From Cantharellus purpuraceus (Eukaryota > Basidiomycota > Agaricomycetes > Cantharellales > Hydnaceae), in assembly GCA_025174535.1 (NCBI GenBank), contig JALBUN010000001.1, positions 992,001 through 1,056,000 on the forward strand: 64,000 nt of DNA. The letters run 5' to 3'. The translations under genes were made by a program, and so were the position numbers. Numbering within the stretch: position 1 is the first letter of the stretch; every line of letters begins with the position of its first letter. Shown one piece after another: positions 1 through 9,149 of the stretch. The notes below the pieces were generated by a model that was not told the origin of the DNA, did no database searches, and saw only the letters and a list, made by a program, of their open reading frames with translations.

Positions 1-2007
1 AGATCAGTTGGAAGTGATCGCGAGTGTCGAAAATACTCCATCTGTTGACGGGAGGGGGCAAAAGACACTTGGCGGTCGAAGCGGAGACTGAATATGCACC
101 GGCAGGACGTCACGCCTGACTCTTGCCGAGCACCAGAGCACGCGCGTCACGGTCATCTTGTGCAATCCTACCAACTGGTCCATGATATATGCATTTTTTT
201 TCACCGTAAAAGGGTCGCGCCATGGGTTTCGGCCATTTCTGTTTAGAGTGCACGGCCACTGCCAGTCATTCTGATCGCGCACTCACATCAAGACGTATTC
301 GCTAGTCGCGGTCCTGTTGCATACCACCAGTTCCTCTGGGCCAGCACCGATGCTACAATCAAAATCGGGGCCCGGGACATGATACGAACCATGCCTTTGT
401 CATGCGTTGTCCCACTTTTAATAAATAACCGTGAAGCGCGCTCCCTTTGCTGTGAGAGTTAGGCTAGTAGATCATACGCTGCTCCGAGTACTGCCACTAA
501 AGTTACCGCTGACTCTAGGGTGGCATTCTTTAGGGAGCGGCTTGACAACTCGTCATAGAGGCTCACCTGAAGCGGTGGAAGAAGGTAGAGAGGTTTAGAC
601 ACGTCGGCCTTCAGTTCAACTGTACATAACATCGAAGAGCCATCACACCCCGGGCCAAGTTTTCCTACGCCTCAGACCTCCTACTGTAAGGCATAACAGT
701 CATGAGGACGTCTGGTGATACTCATAATTGAGTTACAAACGAGACGTGCCAGACTTCAAGCAGGTGAGGAGATGGAGATATGGGTGGACGCAATACTACG
801 ATCGAGATCAATCCCGATGAGCTCATCGTCTCCTCAAAGTTACTGTCAAGGTCACAGATGCTCTTCAACTTTGTTATCAATCGCGATCAGACGAGCCTTC
901 ACAGGCCATAGGCAGGATATGTCATGTTTGTAATGAGACCCAGCATAGATTGAATGGATCGATAGGCTCACGGGTCGTTTGCATGATCGATGGACGCAAT
1001 GACTAGGGAATGTCCTCCAAACGTGATGATAGAACTGGGGAACGCAAGGCACCGGCGATATGAAGAGGACGGATAGCTGTACCATCTGAATGCGCAAAGA
1101 CTTGCCAGTATTGCATGGTGGTGACCAACAATATGAAATTTGCATCTAAGATGCTGTTCCAAGAGAAAGGAGGAACTAGGAGGCGTGTACACCGTGGCCT
1201 GTCAAGGAACGTTGTTGCCAGCAGGCAGCAAGAAGATCCAAGCTCGTCCGTTGCAAGCAGTGAGACCGTTTTTAATTATCCATGACAAAAATCCAGAGTG
1301 AGGCATTTTCAAAACATCAAAACATCATCCACGTATGACATCCATATCTCGCGAGTTCAATTTCCCGCATATCCTTCATGCAGGCAATGATTTGAAAAGC
1401 ACACAAAAATTGCCTGCAACACTAAAGACATGCGGAGGAAGAATTGTGATACATAGAGAAATAATTAGCGTGAGCCCTGGGCGTGTCTATTGATGGGGCG
1501 TGATTGACTATTCAGACGAGGTCCTTGCAAAGGTATGGCAAAGATAGCAATTTAAGACTTTCCTAACACGCGAAGATTGGCGGCCTATGGGACAGCCTCC
1601 GTGTCTGAACATGGCAACTCGGTCCAAGTCCCTAAGACTTCGAGAACGCCATTCAAACGTTTCCGCCTTCCCAAAATATCCCTTTGGCACTGCGTCCCTG
1701 ATGATTGGGCGCATTTATTGGCATCTTCAAGTGAGATCGTCTACTTGTCTGGGCCAGTGTCGAAGCCCGTGACTCAATATAAGCTGGCGCTTATTTCGTT
1801 GAAGCAAAATTGATTAACCACATATAGCCAAACATACCGTATACCAGCCTTGTTTCGCGTGCCCATGACCAGTAGGATTAGGCTTAAACTATTGAGGGCG
1901 TTTGTGGGTGCGCCTGCAGTAGGATTCAATCATCAGTTGGCGGACGTGCAGATTGTTGCCCACTCCTGCACACACCCACACCATTGCTTTCGTTTATAAC
2001 CTCGCAA
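1..2007. other. Gene-poor left edge, no gene recognised
   Basis: About 2 kb without a coding region that I can support. Open frames of 60-97 codons occur on both strands (for example 852-1145 minus and 1577-1813 plus), but they overlap each other, lack any family motif and do not join into a phase-consistent spliced model. No RNA gene or clear repeat was seen. It may hold the promoter of the coiled-coil gene that begins near 2,095. Confidence 0.5.
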
Positions 2008-2094
2008 ATGATTGGCAGGATTTTCCGTATCGTTCTCTATCATTTGACTTCATACAGCAAGGACCTCCTTGCACGAATCCGTTCCAGGGACAAC

Positions 2095-3464
2095 ATGAAC
2101 GACGGGCTTCTTTTCAAGTCAGGAAGGCGGGGGGCTCACAAAAGTTTGCCCGCGGCAGAGGCATTGGATGAGCCACAAGTATACCGCGCTGAGAATGTTT
2201 TTATCACCCAGGTCCATTGGTGCAAGAGACTCGACAGGCCGTTTCATGAGTTCCTAGTGTTTTATGTCAAGGAACGTCAAAGACCGGGGAAGAATACCGC
2301 TCGTGAAACTGTCATTGTCATTGACAGACGCTTCAATGCCCTATCTGACTCGGATTCGAATCGCGGACCCACGCAGGATGAACGCATAGAGCTGATGCCT
2401 CTTGAAGACGAGGCACCTCTACCACAAGCACTGGGAAAGGTCACATCCTATCTGTCGTCCCAGTCAGTGCATTCGTTGGATTCTTTGTCTTCGAACGGCA
2501 CAGAGGCTTCCGATGATATGCACTTCTCCCGTGATGGGAGCGATAGGTTTCTTCACACTCCCTTTTGGTCATCCTACGATGTCTGCCACAGATTCATTGT
2601 TGACGGAGAATATTTCTCCGTGACACAACTGGCCGTATTGGCCTGCACCGTACACGCTCATCGATACAATTACAGCCTTTGGCGCTACCACTGTTATTGG
2701 TATGCAGAACTCTTGTACAATACGATCAAGAAAGTTCTCGACGAAAATTTTCCACCAAAGCCAGGTTTCAGAGCGTGGCACGACTACCCTCCCATATTAA
2801 AGCCAAGCTTGAAGGTTGGTAGTTTCAGGTGGGCATCAGGATTCACTTCCACTGTGATCGCACCCCGCCCAGAGGACCACGCAAAAATCTACGGTGAATT
2901 TAAGACAGCATGGATTGAAGCGAGGAAGGCGATAGCTGAGAAAGAAAGGATAAGAGAGGAAGAGGAGGCGGTGAGTTTCGTATGTATTGGTGTTGCGTTC
3001 AGACGCTAATTGCATGCACGGTCTAATAGCAGTTCCAAAAGCAGGCGGAAGAGGCGAGGCAGGCCGCCACGATCGCTGAAGAATACGCAGCGAAAGAGAA
3101 GGCGGAGAGGCAGGCTGCCGAAAAACGCGCGGCGACCGCTGAAGAACGCATGGCGAAGGAGAAGGCAGATAGGCAGGCCGCCGAAGAATGCGCGGCGAAG
3201 GAGAAGGCAGATAGGCAGGCCGCCGAAGAATGCGCGGCGAAGGAGAAGGCAGATAGGCAGGCCGCCGAAGAATGCGCGGCGAAGGAGAAGGCAGATAGGC
3301 AGGCCGCCGAAGAATGCGCGGCGAAGGAGAAGGCAGATAGGCAGGCCACTGAAGAGGAGAACAGAAAACTCAAAGCACAGATTGAACGACTTGAACGACA
3401 GTCTGTTCCTGCCCCTTCTACCCATCAGATGTCCTTACTCGCATCTGAAGTCAGTGTCGCATAG
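2095..3464 (+). CDS. Hypothetical coiled-coil protein with a tandem-repeat tail
   Basis: Function unknown. The model has two exons, 2095-2970 and 3033-3464, and gives about 435 residues. The 62-nt intron starts GTGAGT and ends GCAG, in phase 0. The N-terminal part is globular, with a Trp/Tyr/His-rich stretch (HRYNYSLWRYHCYWYAELLY) of a kind I associate with lineage-specific agaricomycete proteins. From about residue 285 the chain becomes a charged Ala/Glu/Lys/Arg helix predicted to form a coiled coil. That helix contains five copies of a 14-residue unit (AKEKADRQAAEECA) encoded by 42-bp DNA repeats. An in-frame ATG at 2008 would add 29 residues; 2095 was chosen because conserved-looking sequence starts soon after it. 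No catalytic motif is visible. Confidence 0.7.
3153..3350 (+). repeat. 42-bp coding minisatellite, about 4.7 copies
   Basis: Copies start at 3153, 3195, 3237, 3279 and 3321, an exact 42-bp spacing, and look essentially identical until the last unit diverges after position 3344. Because 42 is a multiple of three, every copy adds 14 residues to the coiled-coil tail without shifting the frame. The near-perfect identity suggests recent expansion, so copy number probably varies between strains. Confidence 0.9.
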
Positions 3465-4060
3465 ACCACAGGAATATCGCCTTCCCTTTTTCGGTCTTCC
3501 CGTGTAGTGTCACCATGTCTTCTAAACCCCATGTCGTTCGTGCTATCCTGTTGCTTTCATGCCACTATTCCCAGCTTTTGCGCTTTCTCATTTGCAATGA
3601 ATTGTAATATTTCTCTAGCCCAACTGTTTTTCACCATTTCAGCGAATCGGGGAGTGTGAGACCTAGAGGATCCTAATAATTATTCATTTCTTCAGCTATC
3701 AAAGAAGCTCCTTGAAGACCCGACTTGTCACTGAAGAAGCATTCTACCTGTTCACTGCTTCAGGTGTAATATGTTCAAGGCATGCAGTGCAGTGGCTCCT
3801 GATCATGTCTTGGCAGCATGCAGACGGGGATGTGTGGAAAGTACGGCAGGCTCACGAAAAAGCGCGACAACAAGGGCACGTTTGTCTAACAGACTTAACC
3901 AAAACTTTCCCAGAAATCGCTTCACATCGTGACCCGACTTCAGAAAGTGAATTGGAATGAGAAATGAGTCTGGGAAAGTGAGAGGGTTCATAGGAGAGGC
4001 AATGGTGCCCTGAGGATGCGCTTCATCTACTTCGACAGCAACTGTAAATCTTTGACTTGG
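3465..4060. other. Intergenic, nothing recognised
   Basis: Between the coiled-coil gene and the first dispersed repeat. A plus-strand ORF of 82 codons (3712-3960) has no recognisable motif and no neighbouring exon that would extend it. I see no RNA gene or transposon end. Confidence 0.4.
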
Positions 4061-4064
4061 GTCA

Positions 4065-4510
4065 TGCTAGAAGTGACAGCAGAGTGTGTTTATGTGTGCT
4101 GAAGGACAACGGGATTCTAAGGGCTAACGAAGCTGTAGGCCAGGGGGTTTCCGCAAAAGAATCTTTGGCTCTTCGAGAAGTATTAGCCTGTTAAAATCCA
4201 ATGATAGTGTGTTGAACAAAGGATTAGCGAGGATTTGGGGGGGGGTTACTCTATTGGCGAGATTCGCCCAAGTCGACACTACTTCTCATAGGGAGGAAGC
4301 TTCCTTTAGTATTCCCAAAGTTAGTAGACAAAACAATGGCGGTTGCGACTGTACCTAAGGCTAGTCGATACTCATGCTGCATGGGAACTTGACTGGAGCC
4401 CAGCGCTTTCTTCCACCACACAAAATAGTTGGGTTTCATTGCACATGATAGAATGCCTGTCATGCTATCCTAACTGTGTCCGGAAGCGCTAGAGCCTGGA
4501 AGAGGAAGAG
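4065..4510. repeat. Dispersed repeat, copy 1
   Basis: This stretch aligns by eye, in the same orientation, with 22957-23460. Shared segments include the region beginning GTCATGCTAGAAGTGACAGC (GTCATACTAAAAGTTACAGC in the other copy), TGTGTGCTGAAGGACAA, GGATTAGCGAGG, and CTCTATTGGCG followed by AGATTCGCC and GTCGACACTACTTCTCAT. Divergence is substantial and indels are frequent, so this is an old duplication. No long ORF is conserved between copies. It may be a transposon remnant or the 5-prime region of a duplicated gene family, since two of the three copies lie next to copies of the same ORF. Confidence 0.6.
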
Positions 4511-5324
4511 AGGTCAACTGGCACACAAGTAGGGCTATCACACAAGTCTGTCGGGGTTTGTTCACGTAAAAAAGCTCCTTTATGACATCGCACAACTCAC
4601 CGAATGCCACCCCGTCACCCAAAACACCTTCCTGGTTCTTATCTTGTTTGCTCTTCTACGGTCGATTCCGAGGTCTCCGATACCACCGCATCTAAGCATG
4701 ATCTGACCCGGCCTGACAGTCTAATTCACTTGATGAGGAGCCGACCGATAGACAGGGAGTGTATGGGTGAGTAACTCTGCCTTTGCTCGGCACAGTAGAA
4801 AGAGCAGAAGATTATGAAACCGTTAAAAGAAACTGTTAGATGCACATGATAGTCACGCACCCTCAAAAGACGAAAGTATCCAGCCATCTTCCCATACGAA
4901 GATGGCATACCAATGTTGACATACATGGGTATATTGTTCCGGTAACTTTCAAAGTATGCGCAGCGGTGAATTCGGAGTCCCAAATCAGAATCAATCAGTG
5001 CCCGAGAGCACACCCGCTGCCTCACTGGATCGTAAGGTGGGGTTGGTTTGTCGCATGTGGTGCACCAGGACAGGGAGGCAAGAATGTGTGCTCGCTGACT
5101 TTGCAGATCTTTACTGCCGCAAGACCGGACAATGAGAACGACAGTCACATTCGCTCTTAAGGTAGAATCGATGGCAGGTACTTGCTGATGTCAGAGTGCG
5201 GATGTACGTGGCAGAGTTACTTCGTGATGGAAGATGGAAAATGGACATACAGCATGAGACTAAATACAGGAAATGACTGCAGAGACAAAGGAGCGAGAAC
5301 CAAACATACCAAAAGTATCGGCTG
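4511..5324. other. Intergenic, no supported gene
   Basis: The longest frames are 140 codons on the minus strand (4726-5148) and 106 on the plus strand (4840-5160). They overlap, and neither shows a motif or plausible splice partners, so neither is called. Confidence 0.35.
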
Positions 5325-5630
5325 TCACCAACTTGAAGCCGAACAGTCTGTTGTTATCAAACCCATAAACGCATTTTCAGGGCGCACGGTTGTCTCCACT
5401 CTGATTCCTTTCACTATCCCTGCTCGACTTCGCCTGTGAGCAGATTGTGCATGAGGGTCGATAATGCTGTCCTGTCCTTGTGACACTGGTGTTTGAACCG
5501 TAGACTCGAGATTGTCGTCGTCGGCGGTGGGGCGATAGTCGAGCCCTGGGGGATCTCGCTGAGGACGCATGGCGGACAATTGTTGGGGTTTCCATAAGCC
5601 AGTCGTGTGGATGTTTGGCTTTGCATCACT
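5325..5630 (-). pseudogene. Decayed copy of the 229-residue ORF at 21,976-22,665
   Basis: Translated on the minus strand, this stretch matches the larger ORF near 22.0-22.6 kb. The segment NIHTTGLWKPQQLSAMRPQ followed by RDPP corresponds to SIHTLGLLGLRRTSAMHQQ followed by LDPP in the other copy, and both share the DNA motif GACTCGAGATTGTCGT and an AGTCGAGCAG block. The frame is broken several times, so the copy is a relic. A copy of the dispersed repeat lies upstream on this strand (6,050-6,365), as at the other locus. The ancestral function is not recognised. Confidence 0.55.
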
Positions 5631-6049
5631 TGCTTTACTGTCTCCGTCAGGCCATCTTACCTAGAGTTAGGAAACAAAACCCATGCACCCAACATGACTA
5701 CAAATGCTCATGATTGTCCTGGCATGGTCGGAGTGGAGAGAGGGATGCATTTCTAAAAAGCCGGATGCGTTTCTAACAAGCTAGAAGCGTTTGAGCACGT
5801 TCTGTGATGCTTTCGAACGTGTCAGTCGCACAAAGAACATATATAACATCCAGCAGCACGCACCGTTGCCAGCAGGCATTGCGAACACGAGTGCAGTTTT
5901 TGTATGCAGGGGAATTGTAGGTCTGGCTGGATCGGGTAAAATTCAGTCGGTGCCGCCAGGAACGTGTACACTATAGAGGCACACCACGAGAAATTCTGAA
6001 CGTAAAGCGCAAGTTTATGTCGGCTGTGTACATGGTGTTCCAGGAAAAT

Positions 6050-6365
6050 CATCAGCCGCTCAATGGTGCGTGGGGCTGACAAAAGAGGATTTGGCTATCC
6101 AAGAATTAGCTTTCATGATCCTTTAAGGACTCAACGATGGGTGGAGGTGCATAGCTTAGTGGAGGGTTTCAGAGTGGTCCTCTATTGGCGGAGAGTCGCG
6201 TACGAAGAAGTCGATACAACTTCTCGTTGACCAAATGATCCGGTCGGCATTCCGGAAGTTGGTTGACGACACTGCTGGTACCACCCAAGCGGCATGCCCC
6301 TAAGGTTGACAGGTATACTAACAACTTAGGCAGGCGAAACATGGGATCGGGGCTGGAGTTCACGG
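6050..6365. repeat. Dispersed repeat, copy 3 (degenerate)
   Basis: Resembles the copies at 4,065-4,510 and 22,957-23,460 around the core CTCTATTGGCGGAGA, then CGTACGAAGAAGTCGATACA and ACTTCTCGTTGACC. It sits about 0.5 kb upstream (minus strand) of the decayed ORF copy at 5,325-5,630, mirroring the layout near 22-23.5 kb. This suggests that ORF and repeat were duplicated together. Confidence 0.5.
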
Positions 6366-6444
6366 ATAAGGGCGTGAACTAGCTACTAGGGATGTAAACT
6401 ATCACAGTTTGCCTACCTCGAGTTCACGGATCAGGGCATGAACT
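6357..6444. repeat. Two direct copies of a 24-bp hairpin-forming motif
   Basis: Copy 1 (6357-6380) has 8-bp perfect inverted arms, AGTTCACG and CGTGAACT, around an 8-nt loop. Copy 2 (6421-6444) repeats it with one arm mismatch (CATGAACT). The copies start 64 bp apart. They could be a duplicated transposon terminus or a protein-binding palindrome; no coding role is seen. Confidence 0.55.
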
Positions 6445-6752
6445 CCAGCAAGCGCTAGAAAAAACTTTTATATACCCTGCCGAGCCATGGACCCATATGC
6501 GTCCACCCTGAGGGCGAGTCGCTTCATAGTACATAGTAAAATCTTCGTCATATACTCACGCTGCAGGAGGAGCCTGAGCCAAGTGAGTATCGTGCTAATC
6601 ACTTGCACTGAGTGTAGTTCTTCTCAGTGGAATTCTGCGCACAATGTAATTCTACCCGTGTCCGGACTAGTGCCCGAGAGAGCAATGACAGAGCAGAGGA
6701 GGACTAGGTGGACTCCTGGCACGCCACCAACTCGCTCGATCATAAAAGAATC

Positions 6753-7457
6753 TTATGCCAACCCAATGAACTGTACAACCGCATCTTCCACCTGGCCTCC
6801 CAACGCATCCAGTCCAGTCCACATCCACACCGCGAACCACACCCCAGCAAAGCCCGCTCCGTACGCGCTCCCGACGGCAACCTGTTCCCACGTGTGATGA
6901 CTCAGCCACACGCGAGAACACACCACCATAGTGGCCCACGGCACGATCACAAGGGGCGCCAGACTCCGGATATTGACAGACGACGACGTGTTATACTCCA
7001 GAGATTTATGTAGAGGGAGAGAAAGACATGCAGCGGATATATAGCTTGCGTAATAAATCATCGTCGCCGAATGTGTACTGGGCATCCTAAAGCCGTGAGC
7101 GCAAAACGCACATGAAGCATCAGGGCCACGATCATGAATCATCAACGCTCACGGGAGCTCAAGAGAGGCACAAACCCATAACTGAGTTTCTTCGATTTTC
7201 CGGAAGGCCGTGGCTGCCGCACGAGCATTTTGACTAATTTAGCGCTCATGGAGCATGCTAGGGCACCGAGGATAAAGTAGACCACGCCAGCGGAACGCGT
7301 GTAGAGCAGAAAGCAGGCTGTTAAGCCTGTTACGATAAACTGAGTCTTCCGAGGCGTGAAAAACACGGTTTAAATTAAAACAGTGCGGATTCATGGTTGG
7401 CCTCACCTTGTCGAAGAAGTATACCCATAGACGTTGTGTATACGACATGGGCCGCAT
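6753..7457 (-). CDS. PAP2-family phosphatase, CAX4/dolichyl-pyrophosphate phosphatase-like
   Basis: Three exons, 7407-7457, 7176-7345 and 6753-7086, encode 184 residues; the introns are 61 and 89 nt. The three PAP2 signature parts are present in order: KMLVRQPRP (C1), YGMPSTHSA (C2, spliced across intron 2) and SRVWLSHHTWEQVAVG (C3). Between them lie hydrophobic segments typical of an integral membrane enzyme. Family members of the CAX4/DOLPP1 group act in the ER, removing a phosphate from dolichyl pyrophosphate and so recycling the glycan carrier lipid of N-glycosylation. The assignment to that group rather than another PAP2 lipid phosphatase rests on motif resemblance and length. A second in-frame ATG at 7448 could also be the start. 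Confidence 0.8.
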
Positions 7458-7857
7458 CAGATCACGTGACCCAGCGGGCTAGCGCATTCACCGTTCACGG
7501 TAGAAAAGAAACAAAATACAATGAAGTCGTCTGAATTAGCCTTTTAAAATTGTTGTTGAGCCTTTTCATTCAGCCCGTTTGATCACTTTTCTCTCGCATT
7601 GGAAAGCATTGTGGCAACGGGCTCTGTCGTCTAGTATTACTTTACACGAGCATCAATCAATCGTCTCCTCCCACCTGGAATTTGATGCTCCCCATTGACA
7701 GTAACAAGTCGTGATATGAGTATTACACTTCAGCAGCTGATAGTCCCGCTACCAACCTGTACCGTACACACCTCTGATACTAGTACAAGAAATGGATATA
7801 CCGAATTTCAAACAGGAAAACACGCTAGAGCCCCCACCGCCCCCCCAAAGCCGCCTC

Positions 7858-8871
7858 CTACTTGATATCAAGCACATCACTCTCATCCGACTCCCACTCC
7901 TCCTGCACCCCGCGACATCCAAAGTCCCACTGCACGCAATGCACCGACGGCGCCGGCCGACACCGCCCCCCACGTCCCATCGGAAACGCCGGCCGCGCCA
8001 TCTCCAACGCCCACCACTCCTTCACGCCCTTCTCCAGGTCCACCCCCGGCTCCACCACCGGCCGCCTCCGCACCACCAGCTCCCGCGCCCGCTCATAATC
8101 GCACTGCGCATTCCGCATTAGCCACGCAATCACCACGCTCGGGCTCCACCGCACCCCCATCTGACAATGCACGAGCACGCGGCTCCCGCCGCCGTCGCCG
8201 TCGCCGTCGTTTGCGTCCTCATACCCATCCCGACCCCGATCCCGGTCCCGGTCCCCGACCGCGTCCCCCCGACTCCGCAACGCCCCATCCACAAAATCCA
8301 CAGCATCATCAATCGTCGCCACCAAGCTCCGCGCGCGATACGCATCGTACGGCACCTCGACCTCATGATACACCACGCCCGGCAGCAACACCGTACCAGC
8401 CCCAGCCCCAGCACCACCAGCAGTCTCTGCATGCGGGGCGTGCGGCGGCGGCGGCACATGCAGGATCGCCACGACATGCGTAATACGCAGCCGCAACAGC
8501 GTCGCCACATCCGTGCCCGAAAAATGGTCGGCCACAAACAGCCGCCCGGGCAGGATCTCGGAGCACTGCGGCGGGAACGCGGTCCCGTGCGGAGGTGGGG
8601 CTATGGCGATGTTGCGAACGTAGTCCCTGACACGCGCACGCGAGAGGTCCGCGGGGACCGGCGTGTGCGCGAGAATGTGCCGCGCGTTGGGGTGGCTCGA
8701 CTTGAGCAGGCTGGCTTGTTCCTTGCGCAGCGACTGGATCAAGTCGTGTTGGTCGGGCTCGCTGGGAGACCGCAGGTTGAGCCTCGACAGGGCTTTTGAG
8801 AGTTTGGAGAATCCGCGCCCTGTTGGCCCCGGGGAGGAGGGACAGCAGTCGACGTAGATTGCAGTAGGCAT
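7858..8871 (-). CDS. Dual-specificity-phosphatase-like protein with altered P-loop
   Basis: A single exon encodes 337 residues. The DUSP fold is recognisable: SEILPGRLFVADHFSGTDVA and RLRITHVVAIL at residues 104-137, the general-acid region VEVPYD (Asp176), and the P-loop region LVHCQMGVRWSPSVVIAWLM (233-252). Catalytic Cys236 is present, but the normal spacing Cys-x5-Arg is not met: Arg241 comes one residue early and Trp242 occupies the expected Arg position. The enzyme may therefore be inactive. A low-complexity Asp/Arg/Gly insert (about residues 202-229) interrupts the domain just before the P-loop. Very GC-rich coding sequence makes the antisense frames open too. The substrate is unknown; relatives dephosphorylate MAP kinases or other phosphoproteins. 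Confidence 0.8.
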   Translation of the reverse strand: MPTAIYVDCCPSSPGPTGRGFSKLSKALSRLNLRSPSEPDQHDLIQSLRKEQASLLKSSHPNARHILAHTPVPADLSRARVRDYVRNIAIAPPPHGTAFPPQCSEILPGRLFVADHFSGTDVATLLRLRITHVVAILHVPPPPHAPHAETAGGAGAGAGTVLLPGVVYHEVEVPYDAYRARSLVATIDDAVDFVDGALRSRGDAVGDRDRDRGRDGYEDANDGDGDGGGSRVLVHCQMGVRWSPSVVIAWLMRNAQCDYERARELVVRRRPVVEPGVDLEKGVKEWWALEMARPAFPMGRGGRCRPAPSVHCVQWDFGCRGVQEEWESDESDVLDIK

Positions 8872-9149
8872 GCGTGAGCGAGCTGTGCGAGTGTGTTGTA
8901 TGAAACGAGTGCGGCAAGGAGCTCCTTGACGATCTGTTTATAAAGCCATCCACCGTAAGCCTCGCACAAAGGGTCGCTAATGCAAGCTTTCGGTGATTCA
9001 AATGTCGAGTTTGCTATGCAGACAAGGGGCCCAAAAACCAGGCACCGCGCCACACAAGCGGATCCCAAACGGGCAACCCGTTGCGCACAGTCATCACGGA
9101 TAATATTACACACAAAACACACGCAGTAAACAATCGTTGCACAGTGATC

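Noticed and set aside
3153..3350. CRISPR-like regular repeats
   Set aside because: The repeats are contiguous with no spacers, code in frame inside a gene, and the genome is eukaryotic.
3010..3507. ORFs in other frames over the 42-bp repeats, up to 165 codons
   Set aside because: Because the period is a multiple of three, all frames stay open; only the frame spliced to 2095-2970 continues a plausible protein.
6169..6363. Short ORFs shared by the dispersed repeats as a coding gene
   Set aside because: Only a few residues (MRSSVDLGES) agree between two copies, and frames on both sides differ, so coding conservation is not supported.
8167..8799. 210-codon ORF antisense to the phosphatase gene
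   Set aside because: It is a shadow caused by high GC content; it has no motif, while the minus strand encodes a recognisable DUSP domain.
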